A stretch of 64,000 nt of DNA, taken from Puia dinghuensis. Lineage in GTDB: Bacteria > Bacteroidota > Bacteroidia > Chitinophagales > Chitinophagaceae. The DNA is taken from assembly GCF_014642875.1 (NCBI RefSeq), contig NZ_BMJC01000008.1:1-64000 (forward strand), written 5' to 3'. The position numbers were made by a program, and so were the translations under genes. This document shows positions 8,378 to 17,340 of the stretch, piece by piece. The first letter of the stretch is position 1. Each line of letters opens with the position of its first letter. The notes below the pieces were generated by a model. It worked only from the letters and a program-made list of their open reading frames with translations, ran no database searches and was not told the DNA's origin.

Positions 8378-10804
8378 TCACTCCGTCCTCAAACTCTTCA
8401 CTGGGCTCGCAAGCGCCGCTTTTATCCCCTGATAGCTCACCGTTATAAAGGCAATTCCCAGGGCAACAACCGCGGTCACCGCAAATACCGCCCAACCGAT
8501 GGTGATGCGATAAGCAAAACCCTCCAACCATCTAGTCATAAAATACCACGCAACAGGCGAGGCTATCAACAATGATAACACCACCAGCCGTATAAATTCC
8601 TTTGACAAAAGGAATACTACGCTTTGTGTCGTTGCCCCCAATACCTTGCGGATACCTACTTCTTTTTTTCTGCATTCTGCCGCATAGGCGGCAAGCCCAA
8701 ACAACCCAAGACATCCGACAAAGATCGCAATCCCTGTAAAGATCAGCAACAACGAACGCAATTTGTCCTCCGCCGTATACATTACTTCAAAGTTCTCATC
8801 GAGAAAGGTATATTCGATCGGATAGTCCGGGGAAAATCTGTTCCAGATGGTTTTTACCCGATCGATCGTATTGCCTGCATCACCCGGCCTTAGTTTTACT
8901 GCCACCTTCCAGGCGGCCCCGGGAAATATCTGGATGACGGCGGTCTGTACTTTTTCATAAAGGCTCTTGTAGTTGAAATCTTTTACAACCCCGATGATCC
9001 GCCCCGTTTTCAATGAATCGGGATTGGATGCTTCCCACGGATGCCACGAAAGCGTTTGACCGATGGCATTCTTCGGCGTCCCGAACCCCAGTTCCTTCAC
9101 AGCTGTCTCATTGATGATCCAGGCATGATCTTTATCAGTAGGCATCGCCCTTGAAAAATCCCGCCCTTCGACCACCTGCAATCCCAATGTTTTGACATAA
9201 TCGAAATCAACCGCAAGCTGCGTGGCCGACAGCGTTGTTTTTCTACCGTCATCATCGGTGATTATCTCATCCCCCGCTACAGCGTCGCCCGGGAAACCAT
9301 AGCCAATGGAGACCGAAGCGACACCCGGTGACTGTAGCAATTCATTTTTGAATGCCTCTCTGTTCTTGAACATGTTGTCCCCTCTCATCGGAAAGAACAT
9401 GATCTGGTCTTTTTCAAAGCCAAGGTCTTTGTGGTGGAGATAATCCACCTGTCTGAAAACAACGATCGAACTGATGATCAGTAACACGGACAAGGCAAAT
9501 TGTATTATTACAAGGGCTTGTCGCAACCATCCGGCCCTGCCCGATTGCTGGTTGATGGGCGCCGCACCCTTTAGCACATTGATGGGCTTGAAACCCGAAA
9601 GCACCAATGCGGGATAAAATCCGGCGAATAACCCCGTTGCCAGCACCAATGCAAGCAATAATAATAGCGCAGCCGGCTCGGTCAACAGCCCCTCAGGTAT
9701 ATGTTTACCCGTAAACTCGTTCAGCCACGGAAGCAACAAAGAAGCAAGCACAACAGCAGTAAAAGTGCTGATAAAGGCAAGCAGCATCGTTTCCCCGACA
9801 AATTGGAAGATCAGCTGTTTTCTGCCGGCGCCGATGGCTTTTCTCACCCCTACTTCCCGGGCTCTTTGCAGCGATCTGGCCGTGGCCAGGTTGACAAAAT
9901 TGAAGCAGGCGATAAGCAGGATAAAGATCGAGATAATGGTCAGCGCTTTGACATAGGCAATATTACCCCTTTGCGCCACATCGAATTTCAGATCTGCCGA
10001 ATACAGATGAATGTCCTTCAACGGCTGGAAGAAAGGCTTGTCCGTGGTCTGCGCTTCATCGGGCGATGACTTCGCGATCCTGGCTACTTCATCTTGAAAT
10101 TTTCTTTGCAGCAGGTGCACATCCGTGCCGGTCTTTAGTCGTGCATAGGTCATAAACTGGTGCCAGCTCCAGTTCTGCAGCCGGGCGGTTGGCAGCTGCA
10201 GCGCGGAAAGCGGAACAATATAATCAAACGGTAAATGGAATTTTGGGTCCTTTTCAAAAACACCTCTTATAAGATAGGGTGTTTTGTCCATCGACAATTG
10301 CCTGCCTACGGGGTCTGTTTCGCCAAAAAACTGCTTTGCCATTTCCTGTGAGATCACGATGGAGTGGGCATCGTTGAGGGCAGAGATGGCAGAACCATAT
10401 TTAAAGGGGAGGGGGAGCACATCGAAGAGTGTGGAGTCGGCAAAAAAGCCGTTTTCTTCATCCAGCCGGATGCGACCTGCTTCAAAAAGCGTTTTATGAC
10501 CCGCCTGCATGATCAACCTGGCGGTCTGCTCTACTTCGGGAAAATCTTTCTTCAGCACCGTGGCAAAGGTGGGCGGAGTGACGGCCAGCTTTTGGGTACC
10601 GCTGTTGTTGGAAAATTCGGTGTAGAGCCGGTATATCCGATCATTGCCGGGAACGGATCTGTCGTACTGGCTTTCATCCCACACAAAAAGCCCTATCAGG
10701 ATGCAGGCCGTGAGGCCCAGGGCAAGCCCTATTATATTAATGGCGGAAAAACTTTTATATCGGACGATATTTCGAAGCGCGATCTTAAAAAAATTACTCA
10801 GCAT
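8378..10804 (-). CDS. FtsX/MacB-type ABC transporter permease (copy 1)
   Basis: 808 residues with the Bacteroidota layout of two MacB_PCD periplasmic domains and two FtsX domains, about eight membrane helices. TM1 is near residues 20-42 (INIIGLALGLTACILIGLF). A helix bundle begins at FILLIACFNFVNLATA, followed by the cytosolic motif REVGVRKAIGA. The C-terminal bundle begins at FVGCLGLFGLAAYAA, followed by KEVGIRKVLGA. Such permeases use an ATPase partner to move substrates or force across the envelope, but no Walker-A ATPase gene is nearby. The gene ends in LRTE like its paralogues. Its upstream region (10805-10993) shows no clear promoter. Confidence 0.93.
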   Translation of the reverse strand: MLSNFFKIALRNIVRYKSFSAINIIGLALGLTACILIGLFVWDESQYDRSVPGNDRIYRLYTEFSNNSGTQKLAVTPPTFATVLKKDFPEVEQTARLIMQAGHKTLFEAGRIRLDEENGFFADSTLFDVLPLPFKYGSAISALNDAHSIVISQEMAKQFFGETDPVGRQLSMDKTPYLIRGVFEKDPKFHLPFDYIVPLSALQLPTARLQNWSWHQFMTYARLKTGTDVHLLQRKFQDEVARIAKSSPDEAQTTDKPFFQPLKDIHLYSADLKFDVAQRGNIAYVKALTIISIFILLIACFNFVNLATARSLQRAREVGVRKAIGAGRKQLIFQFVGETMLLAFISTFTAVVLASLLLPWLNEFTGKHIPEGLLTEPAALLLLLALVLATGLFAGFYPALVLSGFKPINVLKGAAPINQQSGRAGWLRQALVIIQFALSVLLIISSIVVFRQVDYLHHKDLGFEKDQIMFFPMRGDNMFKNREAFKNELLQSPGVASVSIGYGFPGDAVAGDEIITDDDGRKTTLSATQLAVDFDYVKTLGLQVVEGRDFSRAMPTDKDHAWIINETAVKELGFGTPKNAIGQTLSWHPWEASNPDSLKTGRIIGVVKDFNYKSLYEKVQTAVIQIFPGAAWKVAVKLRPGDAGNTIDRVKTIWNRFSPDYPIEYTFLDENFEVMYTAEDKLRSLLLIFTGIAIFVGCLGLFGLAAYAAECRKKEVGIRKVLGATTQSVVFLLSKEFIRLVVLSLLIASPVAWYFMTRWLEGFAYRITIGWAVFAVTAVVALGIAFITVSYQGIKAALASPVKSLRTE

Positions 10805-10993
10805 GACGATTGCCTTTAGAAGGGCAATGGATCATAATAAATAATGTGCCAGTGTATAATTTGCTGATTAATACCTATTTGCATTTAGGCCGCTTACAAA
10901 AGTGTTCGTTTTTGAACATCGATTGTCCGGCAGCATCATCTATCCAACGGGGAATCTTGATTTTTTTCTATTTTACCGGCCTCAACTAACCAA

Positions 10994-12253
10994 ATGAAAA
11001 AGTTCTTTTTGCTCCTCATCGCCTTATGGCTCTTCACCCGATTGGAATGCCGGGCAGACGTTAAATTCGTAGATTTTAAAAAGATCGACCCTTCCGGGCA
11101 GTATGTTTCCCAACAACATTTTTTATTGGCCAATCTCGTCTATTATGATCATTGGTCACCCGACTGGGTATACGATGTTTCCAAGGATTCCCTCATCGGG
11201 GAATTGAAAACCTGTCTCACCCTGTTTGCGCCACTAAAGGCCAACGTTTATGAGACCGATCTGCTATTAGGTGAAATTGCGCATTATCTCTATAATCTCA
11301 ATCAACAATCCTATTATGACACAGCAGAAGCGTATTATCTGAAAGCCATTGCGGCCGATGAAAGCGATTGCCGGGGATATTGGTTCCTGGGGTATCACTA
11401 TTCGCAGTCTGATGAGCTGAAAAAAGGGGTGTCGTGCTTCAACAAAGCGGTGAAACTGGTGAATAGCGCGACGGCAAATGAATTCTGGCAGGAATATGCC
11501 TTTGCTATGTATGCGGTTGGAATGCCTTCGCATTGTCGGTATGGACTGGATCACTACCTGAAGGGTGGAGGAAGCAGCCTGATGGCAACGATGATGGATT
11601 CGACGCTTAAGATGAAGAGCGTCCGGGCCGACCCTGACAGCTCCTATAGCACCAACGAATTATGGCAACCCGATCGGCAGGGAAAGAAGGTGACGTTTCT
11701 ATCACGGCCTCTGGGAATAAAATTTGCCGCGGATAGCAATTGGGAGATGCAAATGAATGGCTTTGTAAAAAGGCTTACGGCCGTAGCCATGCAGCCGCCG
11801 GTAGTGACCAGCCCGAAAGGCGCCAACATCGGTTTCAGCATTGCCCTGGTGATGCATGTAGCCGGTGAAGGAGAGAAATTAACAGACTTCATGGCCTCCT
11901 TTATGAAGATGGGTGGTGTCAGGGACGCTGCTTTCCCTTTCGCGGATAAATTTCCTACAGGTGTTTCTTATACTTTCCAGAATAAAAACCTCTATTCCGA
12001 TCGGGGAGGCGCCCATATCCACTTCATCGGCATCGAACGTTCGGCGCCGCCCTATCCGGGGATGTCGCTGGAGGACCAGGGCGAAGAAATGAAAGGCGAG
12101 CCGGGGAAGGTTAATTTTTATACGCCAAGTATTATCCGGACGCGCTTCCCGGGCAGGATTTTCTATTTGTTCCTCCTGGACACCTGTGAAGATATCCACG
12201 AAGTCTCCTGGAATACTTTTAAAGAGGTAGTCAACGGGATGAAGCTCGATTGA
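10994..12253 (+). CDS. Secreted TPR-like protein of unknown function
   Basis: 419 residues, not recognised as a named family. It has a signal peptide (MKKFFLLLIALWLF, cut near CRADVKF). Residues of about 90-150 look like tetratricopeptide units (DTAEAYYLKAIAADESDCRG, then GVSCFNKAVKLV). The rest resembles a mixed alpha/beta domain with no catalytic signature that I can read. It lies between two divergent or convergent minus-strand genes and is probably transcribed alone. A role as a periplasmic scaffold or assembly factor is possible but unsupported. Confidence 0.75.
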   Translation: MKKFFLLLIALWLFTRLECRADVKFVDFKKIDPSGQYVSQQHFLLANLVYYDHWSPDWVYDVSKDSLIGELKTCLTLFAPLKANVYETDLLLGEIAHYLYNLNQQSYYDTAEAYYLKAIAADESDCRGYWFLGYHYSQSDELKKGVSCFNKAVKLVNSATANEFWQEYAFAMYAVGMPSHCRYGLDHYLKGGGSSLMATMMDSTLKMKSVRADPDSSYSTNELWQPDRQGKKVTFLSRPLGIKFAADSNWEMQMNGFVKRLTAVAMQPPVVTSPKGANIGFSIALVMHVAGEGEKLTDFMASFMKMGGVRDAAFPFADKFPTGVSYTFQNKNLYSDRGGAHIHFIGIERSAPPYPGMSLEDQGEEMKGEPGKVNFYTPSIIRTRFPGRIFYLFLLDTCEDIHEVSWNTFKEVVNGMKLD

Positions 12254-12287
12254 TCCGCGGGAGCCGCCCCTTTCATGTAGTAATCGA

Positions 12288-12803
12288 TTATTTCGCGCTG
12301 AGATAGGCATCCAGCCACCCCATCACCTTTTCCCAGATGTCGGCATTGCCATAGGCAGCCTGGCTTCGCCCGATGAAACCTTCGTCGCGGATGGTGACGA
12401 GCGTGCCGTAAGGGGAAGGCTCGAAGCGATAGGTGATGGTGGTTTCGCGGCTGCCCTGGAAGGGATGTTTGTCGAATATCCGCGTCATGACGAGCTTGTT
12501 GGGATAGCCGATCTCACAGAATTCGCCAAAGGCATGAACTTCATTGCCGTCAGCTAGTTCGACGGTGACGCTCCATTGTCCGCAGGGCCGGAGGTCGGCC
12601 TTCCAGTCCTTTTGAAAATAGAAGCCGGGATATTTCCACCACTTGGTCACCTCGTCAGTCGTAAGGGCATTGAAGACCTGTTCGGGAGTACCGCCGATCT
12701 CTGCGACACCGAGGATCATCCCGCCGATGCCGTCGGCCACTGCTTTTGGAGCCCGCTTGGATTCGCTCGGGGCGCGAAAGTCTTTGTTTGTTGTAGTTGA
12801 CAT
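12288..12803 (-). CDS. SRPBCC (AHSA1-like) domain protein
   Basis: 171 residues, START/Bet v1-like fold of the activator-of-Hsp90 (AHSA1) group. Typical signature pieces are GTPEQVFNALTTDEVTKWW near residues 37-55, LRPCGQWSVTV, the glycine-bounded strand YPNKLVMTRIF, and the long C-terminal helix with AAYGNADIWEKVMGWLDAYL. Proteins like this bind hydrophobic ligands in a helix-grip cavity, and many are stress-linked or paired with ArsR regulators; no such regulator is adjacent. It is convergent with the TPR-like gene and on the same strand as permease copy 2, separated from it by a long palindrome. Confidence 0.88.
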   Translation of the reverse strand: MSTTTNKDFRAPSESKRAPKAVADGIGGMILGVAEIGGTPEQVFNALTTDEVTKWWKYPGFYFQKDWKADLRPCGQWSVTVELADGNEVHAFGEFCEIGYPNKLVMTRIFDKHPFQGSRETTITYRFEPSPYGTLVTIRDEGFIGRSQAAYGNADIWEKVMGWLDAYLSAK

Positions 12804-12877
12804 TTGTTGCTGGTTTTAAGTTCATAACAAAACTAAAACCAGCCACGGCCAAAGGCTTTATTGAAAATGGAGAATTC

Positions 12878-12905
12878 GCGGGAGGCCCCGGCCGGGGCCT
12901 CCCGC
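12878..12905. terminator. 28-bp perfect GC palindrome after permease copy 2
   Basis: GCGGGAGGCCCCGG (12878-12891) is followed immediately by its exact reverse complement (12892-12905). It starts 13 bases beyond the stop codon of the permease at 12918-15287 and precedes the SRPBCC start. A hairpin needs a few central bases unpaired. There is no T-run directly behind it on the minus strand, so it may stabilise the 3' end or terminate with help. Confidence 0.55.
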
Positions 12906-12917
12906 CGCAGTGCCATT

Positions 12918-15287
12918 CTACTCACTACGCAATGCGGCCACCGGATTGGAAATCGCCGCCTTCACCGCCTGGAAGCTGATCGTGACGACGGTAATGACAA
13001 GCGCCATCACCGCGGCCATGATAAAAACACCCGGACCAATACTGATGCGATAATCATACTTCAACAACCAACCGTGCAAAAAGTAAAAGGCGACGGGCGA
13101 TGCGATGAGACAACTGATCAGCACGAGGACGATAAAATCTTTGGACAACAGCATCCACACCTGCGGAATCGAGGCGCCCAATACCTTGCGGATGCCGATC
13201 TCCTTCGTACGCTGCTCCGCCGTATAGGCTGCCAGCCCGAAAAGTCCGAGGCAGGAGATAAATACCGCCAGCGTAGCAAAGATGCCTGCCAGCTTCCCGA
13301 CAAGTACTTCCAGGTTGAACTTGGCGGCATAGCTTTCATCGGCGAAGGTGTATTTGTAGGGATAGGAGGGATTGTATTTCACAAACAGCTTGTTCAGCTG
13401 TGCAATGGCGTCGACGGTGCTGATGGATGGGGACAACCGGTACATCATGACATTTCCGGAGTTGTTGGGGGAGTAAACCCACTGGGTCGGGTCGACAGCC
13501 GCGAAGGGTGAGAGCATCAGCGCATTTCCCGCTACCCCGACGATCTGCCGGGTGGTGTCCCAGAAGACCGTTTGCCCCACCGGCTGCTTGATGCGCATCT
13601 GCCGGATGGCGGCCTGGTTGTAGATGATGCTTTGCGAATCCACAGGATGGAAATCCCTGCCTTCGACGATGGTCATGCCCAGGGTTTTGAAATAGTCGTC
13701 CCCAACGATGATCGTACCCATCTCGATGGTCTCCCCGGGATTTTTCCCCGGCCATTTCGCAACATCAGAATGCCAGTAAATATCGGTGGCCGGGCTGCTT
13801 GCCGTCGTTACGGCCGAGGCAATGCCCCTTTGCAGGAGTTCATTCTTCAGCGCGGGGTAGTTGTGGTTGAGTTCGTCATTCATCCAGGTCATCAGCAGGC
13901 GGTTACTGTCAAAACCGGATGGCCGGTTCCTGGCGTGCTGGATTTGCTGATAAATGATGATCGTACTGATGATGAGAGCGATGCTACAGGAAAACTGGGC
14001 GACTACCAGTAGCCGCCGGGGGAGGGTACTCGCTCTGCCGGTCAGTTTGCCGCCTTTGAGGGCCTTCACGGCGTTGAAGGAAGACAGATGAAAGGCCGGT
14101 CTGCTGCCCGCGATGAGGGCGGTGAGGAATACGCAGCTCAGCAGGATCAGCCAGAAAATGCCACTGGAGAATGGGATCCGCATCCCGCTTTTAGTAAGTG
14201 CATTGAAGGACGGTAGGGCAAGCTCCACCAGTACCAGGGCGAACAGGAAGGAAAAAAAGGTAAGCAGCAGGGATTCCGCCAGGAATTGAATGATCAGGTC
14301 TTTGCGCTGCGACCCGATGGCCTTTCTCACGCCCACTTCCCTTGCTCTTTTCTCCGACCGGGCCGTCGTGAGGTTGATGAAGTTGATGCAGGCTATAAGC
14401 AATACCAGCGCGCCGATGAAGGTGAACATCCGGACATAGTCCAGGAAGCCGCCCGTCTCTTTGCCATTGATATAATTATCATACAAGTGCCAGTTGGTCA
14501 TCGGTTGGAGCACGACCTCGGAAAGCATGGCGTTGGAGCTATTCGTCTCCGTCTTCTCGATGTCCTTTATTTTGGGCGCCACCTGGGCGTAGGATATGCC
14601 GGGCCTTAGCTTGACGTATTGCGAGAAACCATTGTTCCCAAACGAATTCATGCCGCCATTGGTGTAATAATTGTGCACCTTGGCCGAATAGCTGAACGGA
14701 ATGACATAATCGAATTGAAAAGTAGAGTTATGAGGAACGTCTTTCAGGATGCCCGTTACTTTGAGGTTATCCCTGTTGTCGATGCGCACCGTTTTGCCGA
14801 TGGGGTCTTCCTTACCGAACAGAGCCGTGGCTGTCGATTGCGTTAGTACGATGGAGTAGGTTTCCTTCAACACCGTGCCTGCATTGCCCTGCACAAGGGG
14901 GAAGGGAAACATTTTTAGGAAATCGCTGCCGATCTGTATCCCTTCCAGATAAAATTGATGGTTATTCACCAGCAGTACATGGTGCTGGTTGCCATCGGTC
15001 TCCGCCACGTATTCGATCTCGGGTATCTGCTTGCGCAGGACATCCGCGAGTTTGAGGGAAGTGCTGGTGAAATTCAGGGTCTCGCCGTTGCTGTTGAAAT
15101 TCCTTCTCACGCGGTAGAGCCGCTGGTAGTCCGGAAGGAACCTGTCGTAGGAATATTGATCGTATACCCAGAGACCGATAAGCAGAGCGACGGCCATGCC
15201 AATGGCGAGCCCCGAAATATTCAGCGCGCTGTATCCTTTTGTTTTTACCAGATTGCGCCAGGCAGTGAGAAAGTAGTTCTTTATCAT
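12918..15287 (-). CDS. FtsX/MacB-type ABC transporter permease (copy 2)
   Basis: 789 residues with the same architecture as the permease at 8378-10804. It belongs to a sub-group shared with the copy at 21359: the N-terminus reads AVALLIGLWVYDQYSYDRF, the end of the first periplasmic domain has WHLYDNYINGKETGG, and the first helix bundle continues into LTTARSEKRAREVGVRKAIGS. The C-terminal bundle has FISCLGLFGLAAYTAEQRTK followed by GIRKVLGAS. The ATG at 15287 gives MIKNYFLTAWRNL, the standard start for this family. No ATPase gene accompanies it. It probably forms its own transcript, ended by the palindrome behind its stop. Confidence 0.93.
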   Translation of the reverse strand: MIKNYFLTAWRNLVKTKGYSALNISGLAIGMAVALLIGLWVYDQYSYDRFLPDYQRLYRVRRNFNSNGETLNFTSTSLKLADVLRKQIPEIEYVAETDGNQHHVLLVNNHQFYLEGIQIGSDFLKMFPFPLVQGNAGTVLKETYSIVLTQSTATALFGKEDPIGKTVRIDNRDNLKVTGILKDVPHNSTFQFDYVIPFSYSAKVHNYYTNGGMNSFGNNGFSQYVKLRPGISYAQVAPKIKDIEKTETNSSNAMLSEVVLQPMTNWHLYDNYINGKETGGFLDYVRMFTFIGALVLLIACINFINLTTARSEKRAREVGVRKAIGSQRKDLIIQFLAESLLLTFFSFLFALVLVELALPSFNALTKSGMRIPFSSGIFWLILLSCVFLTALIAGSRPAFHLSSFNAVKALKGGKLTGRASTLPRRLLVVAQFSCSIALIISTIIIYQQIQHARNRPSGFDSNRLLMTWMNDELNHNYPALKNELLQRGIASAVTTASSPATDIYWHSDVAKWPGKNPGETIEMGTIIVGDDYFKTLGMTIVEGRDFHPVDSQSIIYNQAAIRQMRIKQPVGQTVFWDTTRQIVGVAGNALMLSPFAAVDPTQWVYSPNNSGNVMMYRLSPSISTVDAIAQLNKLFVKYNPSYPYKYTFADESYAAKFNLEVLVGKLAGIFATLAVFISCLGLFGLAAYTAEQRTKEIGIRKVLGASIPQVWMLLSKDFIVLVLISCLIASPVAFYFLHGWLLKYDYRISIGPGVFIMAAVMALVITVVTISFQAVKAAISNPVAALRSE

Positions 15288-15388
15288 AAACCCTTTCCAC
15301 CAAAGCTGGTGCCTGTTTTATAATAAATTGGATTTCAGCCAGGGAAGGGGACGGCTGCGGTTATGCATGTACGGATTCGATACAGGGA

Positions 15389-15406
15389 ATGCCCGCCGGC
15401 GGGCAT
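15389..15406. terminator. 18-bp perfect palindrome after the DUF1269 gene
   Basis: ATGCCCGCC (15389-15397) is followed by GGCGGGCAT (15398-15406), a perfect inverted repeat in the 150-base gap between the DUF1269 gene stop and the permease start. It is a likely 3'-end hairpin for the minus-strand DUF1269 transcript. No strong T-run follows. Confidence 0.4.
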
Positions 15407-15437
15407 GGGACCACCCACCGGCAGGCCCCGAATGATT

Positions 15438-16214
15438 TTAATGCACTGCTGCTTGCACCTCTGGTTGTTTGCCAATTGCTTCCTGCAATTTCGACTCCAG
15501 ATCGGATATCTTCTTCTGATGTTTTTCGATCTTGTTCCGTATGCGGGCGATCTTCCGATCTTTCACCGACTCCTTGACATCTGAAGCAGCTTCTTTCGCT
15601 TTTTCCTTCCACTCGGCAAGGGTCTCTTTCCGCTTTTCTTTAAGGTCAGCAATTTTTTTATCGATCTTGGCCTTTTTGTCTGCGGCGGCTGTTTTCAACT
15701 TTGCCCTTTGTTCGGCAATGTCTTCGTCCAGCTGGTCGAGTTCTTCGTCGGAATACTTGTCCAGCTCGTAGTTGACCTCGCTCCTTGTCAGTGTGGCGCC
15801 CAGGGGATTGAGCGAATCGTCGATGAAGATATTGTTATCCTCTTCAACTTCGGCGATGATGGCTATCGTCCCTGGCTGAAGGTGATCCGCCGCTTTGGAA
15901 ACAAAATCCTCGGCGAAACCATAATCATCTACTTCCATGGCCGCACCGGCCAGTGTTCCCGTGAGCATGCCCGCAAGCATACCTACCGGTCCGGCGAGCG
16001 CGCCGATCAATGTGCCAATAGTCATGCCCGATAGTGTCGTCAGACCCTCGGTAGTGTCGGTCTGCACCAGTTCCGTTGTTCCATCGGCTTTTTTCCTGAC
16101 GAGGACTCTCTCGTAGATGGTGATGTCCCCGATAGTTTCCAGCTCATTCAATTTTTGCGAAGCTTCAATGGCTTGTGTGTCCTCCTTGAAGGAGGCGATG
16201 ATAAGATTTGTCAT
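15438..16214 (-). CDS. DUF1269-type membrane-associated protein with C-terminal coiled coil
   Basis: 258 residues from the ATG at 16214 (MTNLIIASFKEDTQAIEA). The open frame runs to 16454, but the extra part is low-quality sequence and the family starts at this Met. The N-terminal alpha/beta domain is followed by a glycine-rich hydrophobic stretch with GTLIGALAGPVGMLAGML, typical of DUF1269 stress-type proteins. It then has a highly charged helix of about 110 residues (ELDQLDEDIAEQRAKL through KIEKHQKKISDLESKLQ) predicted to form a coiled coil. The coil is longer than I would expect for the family and may bring partners to the membrane. Function is unknown. Confidence 0.75.
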   Translation of the reverse strand: MTNLIIASFKEDTQAIEASQKLNELETIGDITIYERVLVRKKADGTTELVQTDTTEGLTTLSGMTIGTLIGALAGPVGMLAGMLTGTLAGAAMEVDDYGFAEDFVSKAADHLQPGTIAIIAEVEEDNNIFIDDSLNPLGATLTRSEVNYELDKYSDEELDQLDEDIAEQRAKLKTAAADKKAKIDKKIADLKEKRKETLAEWKEKAKEAASDVKESVKDRKIARIRNKIEKHQKKISDLESKLQEAIGKQPEVQAAVH

Positions 16215-16331
16215 CAGTATAGATTTGAAAAGGTGAGACAGAAAGTTACTATAATAAATCGGGCGATTTGATGGAATGTGCAAAAAGTTTGAAATTTGCA
16301 AAGAGGTCGATAACTCCCAAAAATCACCGCT

Positions 16332-17261
16332 ATGCCATTTGCAACGCAAACCCTGGAGGAATTCTACCGCAGCAGTCTTTGCAGTCCAAAGCAGACTGAC
16401 GCCGGTCACCATTTTAATGTGGCGGACATTGCCGAACGGCTGCAATCGGGACAACTATATCCTACCTACATCAGGCGGGATTTTTATAAGATCATGTTGT
16501 TCAGGGGTGATGCGCAATTTCATTTCGGGGATGAAACCATAGCCATCAGCGGCGATAGCCTGTTGTTCTTCAATCCCCGGGTGCCCTATACCTACGCGTC
16601 TTTACCGGCGAACGCCCGCGGATACTTTTGCGTCTTCAAGGAAGATTTTTTCAAGGAAGATTTGAGGATCAACCTTGACGAAGTGCCGCTGTTTCTTCCC
16701 GGCGTCAAGCCGATCTTCTCCCTGGACCCCGGACAATGCGAAGAGCTGAGCCGCCTTTTCAGAAAAATGCTGGCCGAACTGAACAGTACCTATACCTATA
16801 AATATCAGCTGATCAGGGCCTATGTCACCGAGATCATTTATTTCGCCATGAAGCTGGCGCCGCTGACTTACAGACCCGCGGATACGAATGCTTCGGCACG
16901 GATTACGGCTGTCTTTCTTGAACTGCTCGACCGCCAGTTTCCCGTAGAATTGTCGGGCCGCCGCCTCCTGTTGCGCACCCCCAAGGATTTTGCCGACAAG
17001 CTCGCCATTCATATCAATTACCTCAACCGGGCCGTAAAAGCCCAAACCGGCAAAACGACAAGCGAGCATATTTTCGACCGGCTGGCGGCGGAGGCAAAGG
17101 CGATGCTCAGACATACCGATATGAACATCGCAGAAGTGGGGTACAGCCTTGGTTTCCAGGACCAGGCGCATTTCAATAATTTTTTCAGGAAGCGGGTGCA
17201 TATGAGTCCCTCTGCGTTTCGGTTGGCGGACACCACCGCCCCGGCCGCGCCCGCGCTATAG
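16332..17261 (+). CDS. AraC-family transcriptional regulator
   Basis: 309 residues. An AraC-type N-terminal cupin segment (FGDETIAISGDSLLFFNPRVPY) precedes the C-terminal double helix-turn-helix: FADKLAIHINYLNRAVKAQ, then NIAEVGYSLGFQDQAHFNNF with MSPSAFRLA. It sits 79 bases upstream of a short-chain dehydrogenase gene, which is in turn followed by an MFS exporter, all on the same strand. Regulators in this arrangement usually control the neighbouring oxidoreductase. That is inference from position. Confidence 0.9.
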   Translation: MPFATQTLEEFYRSSLCSPKQTDAGHHFNVADIAERLQSGQLYPTYIRRDFYKIMLFRGDAQFHFGDETIAISGDSLLFFNPRVPYTYASLPANARGYFCVFKEDFFKEDLRINLDEVPLFLPGVKPIFSLDPGQCEELSRLFRKMLAELNSTYTYKYQLIRAYVTEIIYFAMKLAPLTYRPADTNASARITAVFLELLDRQFPVELSGRRLLLRTPKDFADKLAIHINYLNRAVKAQTGKTTSEHIFDRLAAEAKAMLRHTDMNIAEVGYSLGFQDQAHFNNFFRKRVHMSPSAFRLADTTAPAAPAL

Positions 17262-17329
17262 ATCAGGGCTTGGTTTGAATTTTACAATTAATGGTTTGCA
17301 TCGCACAAGGTGGCCGGTTACACCCATCG

Positions 17330-17337
17330 TAATTTTG
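17330..17337 (+). promoter_or_regulatory. Candidate -7 box (TAATTTTG) for the SDR gene, leaderless geometry
   Basis: TAATTTTG matches the Bacteroidota -7 consensus TAnnTTTG and ends 3 bases before the ATG at 17341. Transcription would begin at or next to the start codon, giving a leaderless mRNA. I find no TTG at the expected -33 distance, which lowers confidence. Confidence 0.3.
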
Positions 17338-17340
17338 TGT

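Noticed and set aside
16220-16227. TAGATTTG on the plus strand as promoter of the AraC gene at 16332
   Set aside because: No -33 element at proper spacing, and it sits within a few bases of the divergent DUF1269 start.
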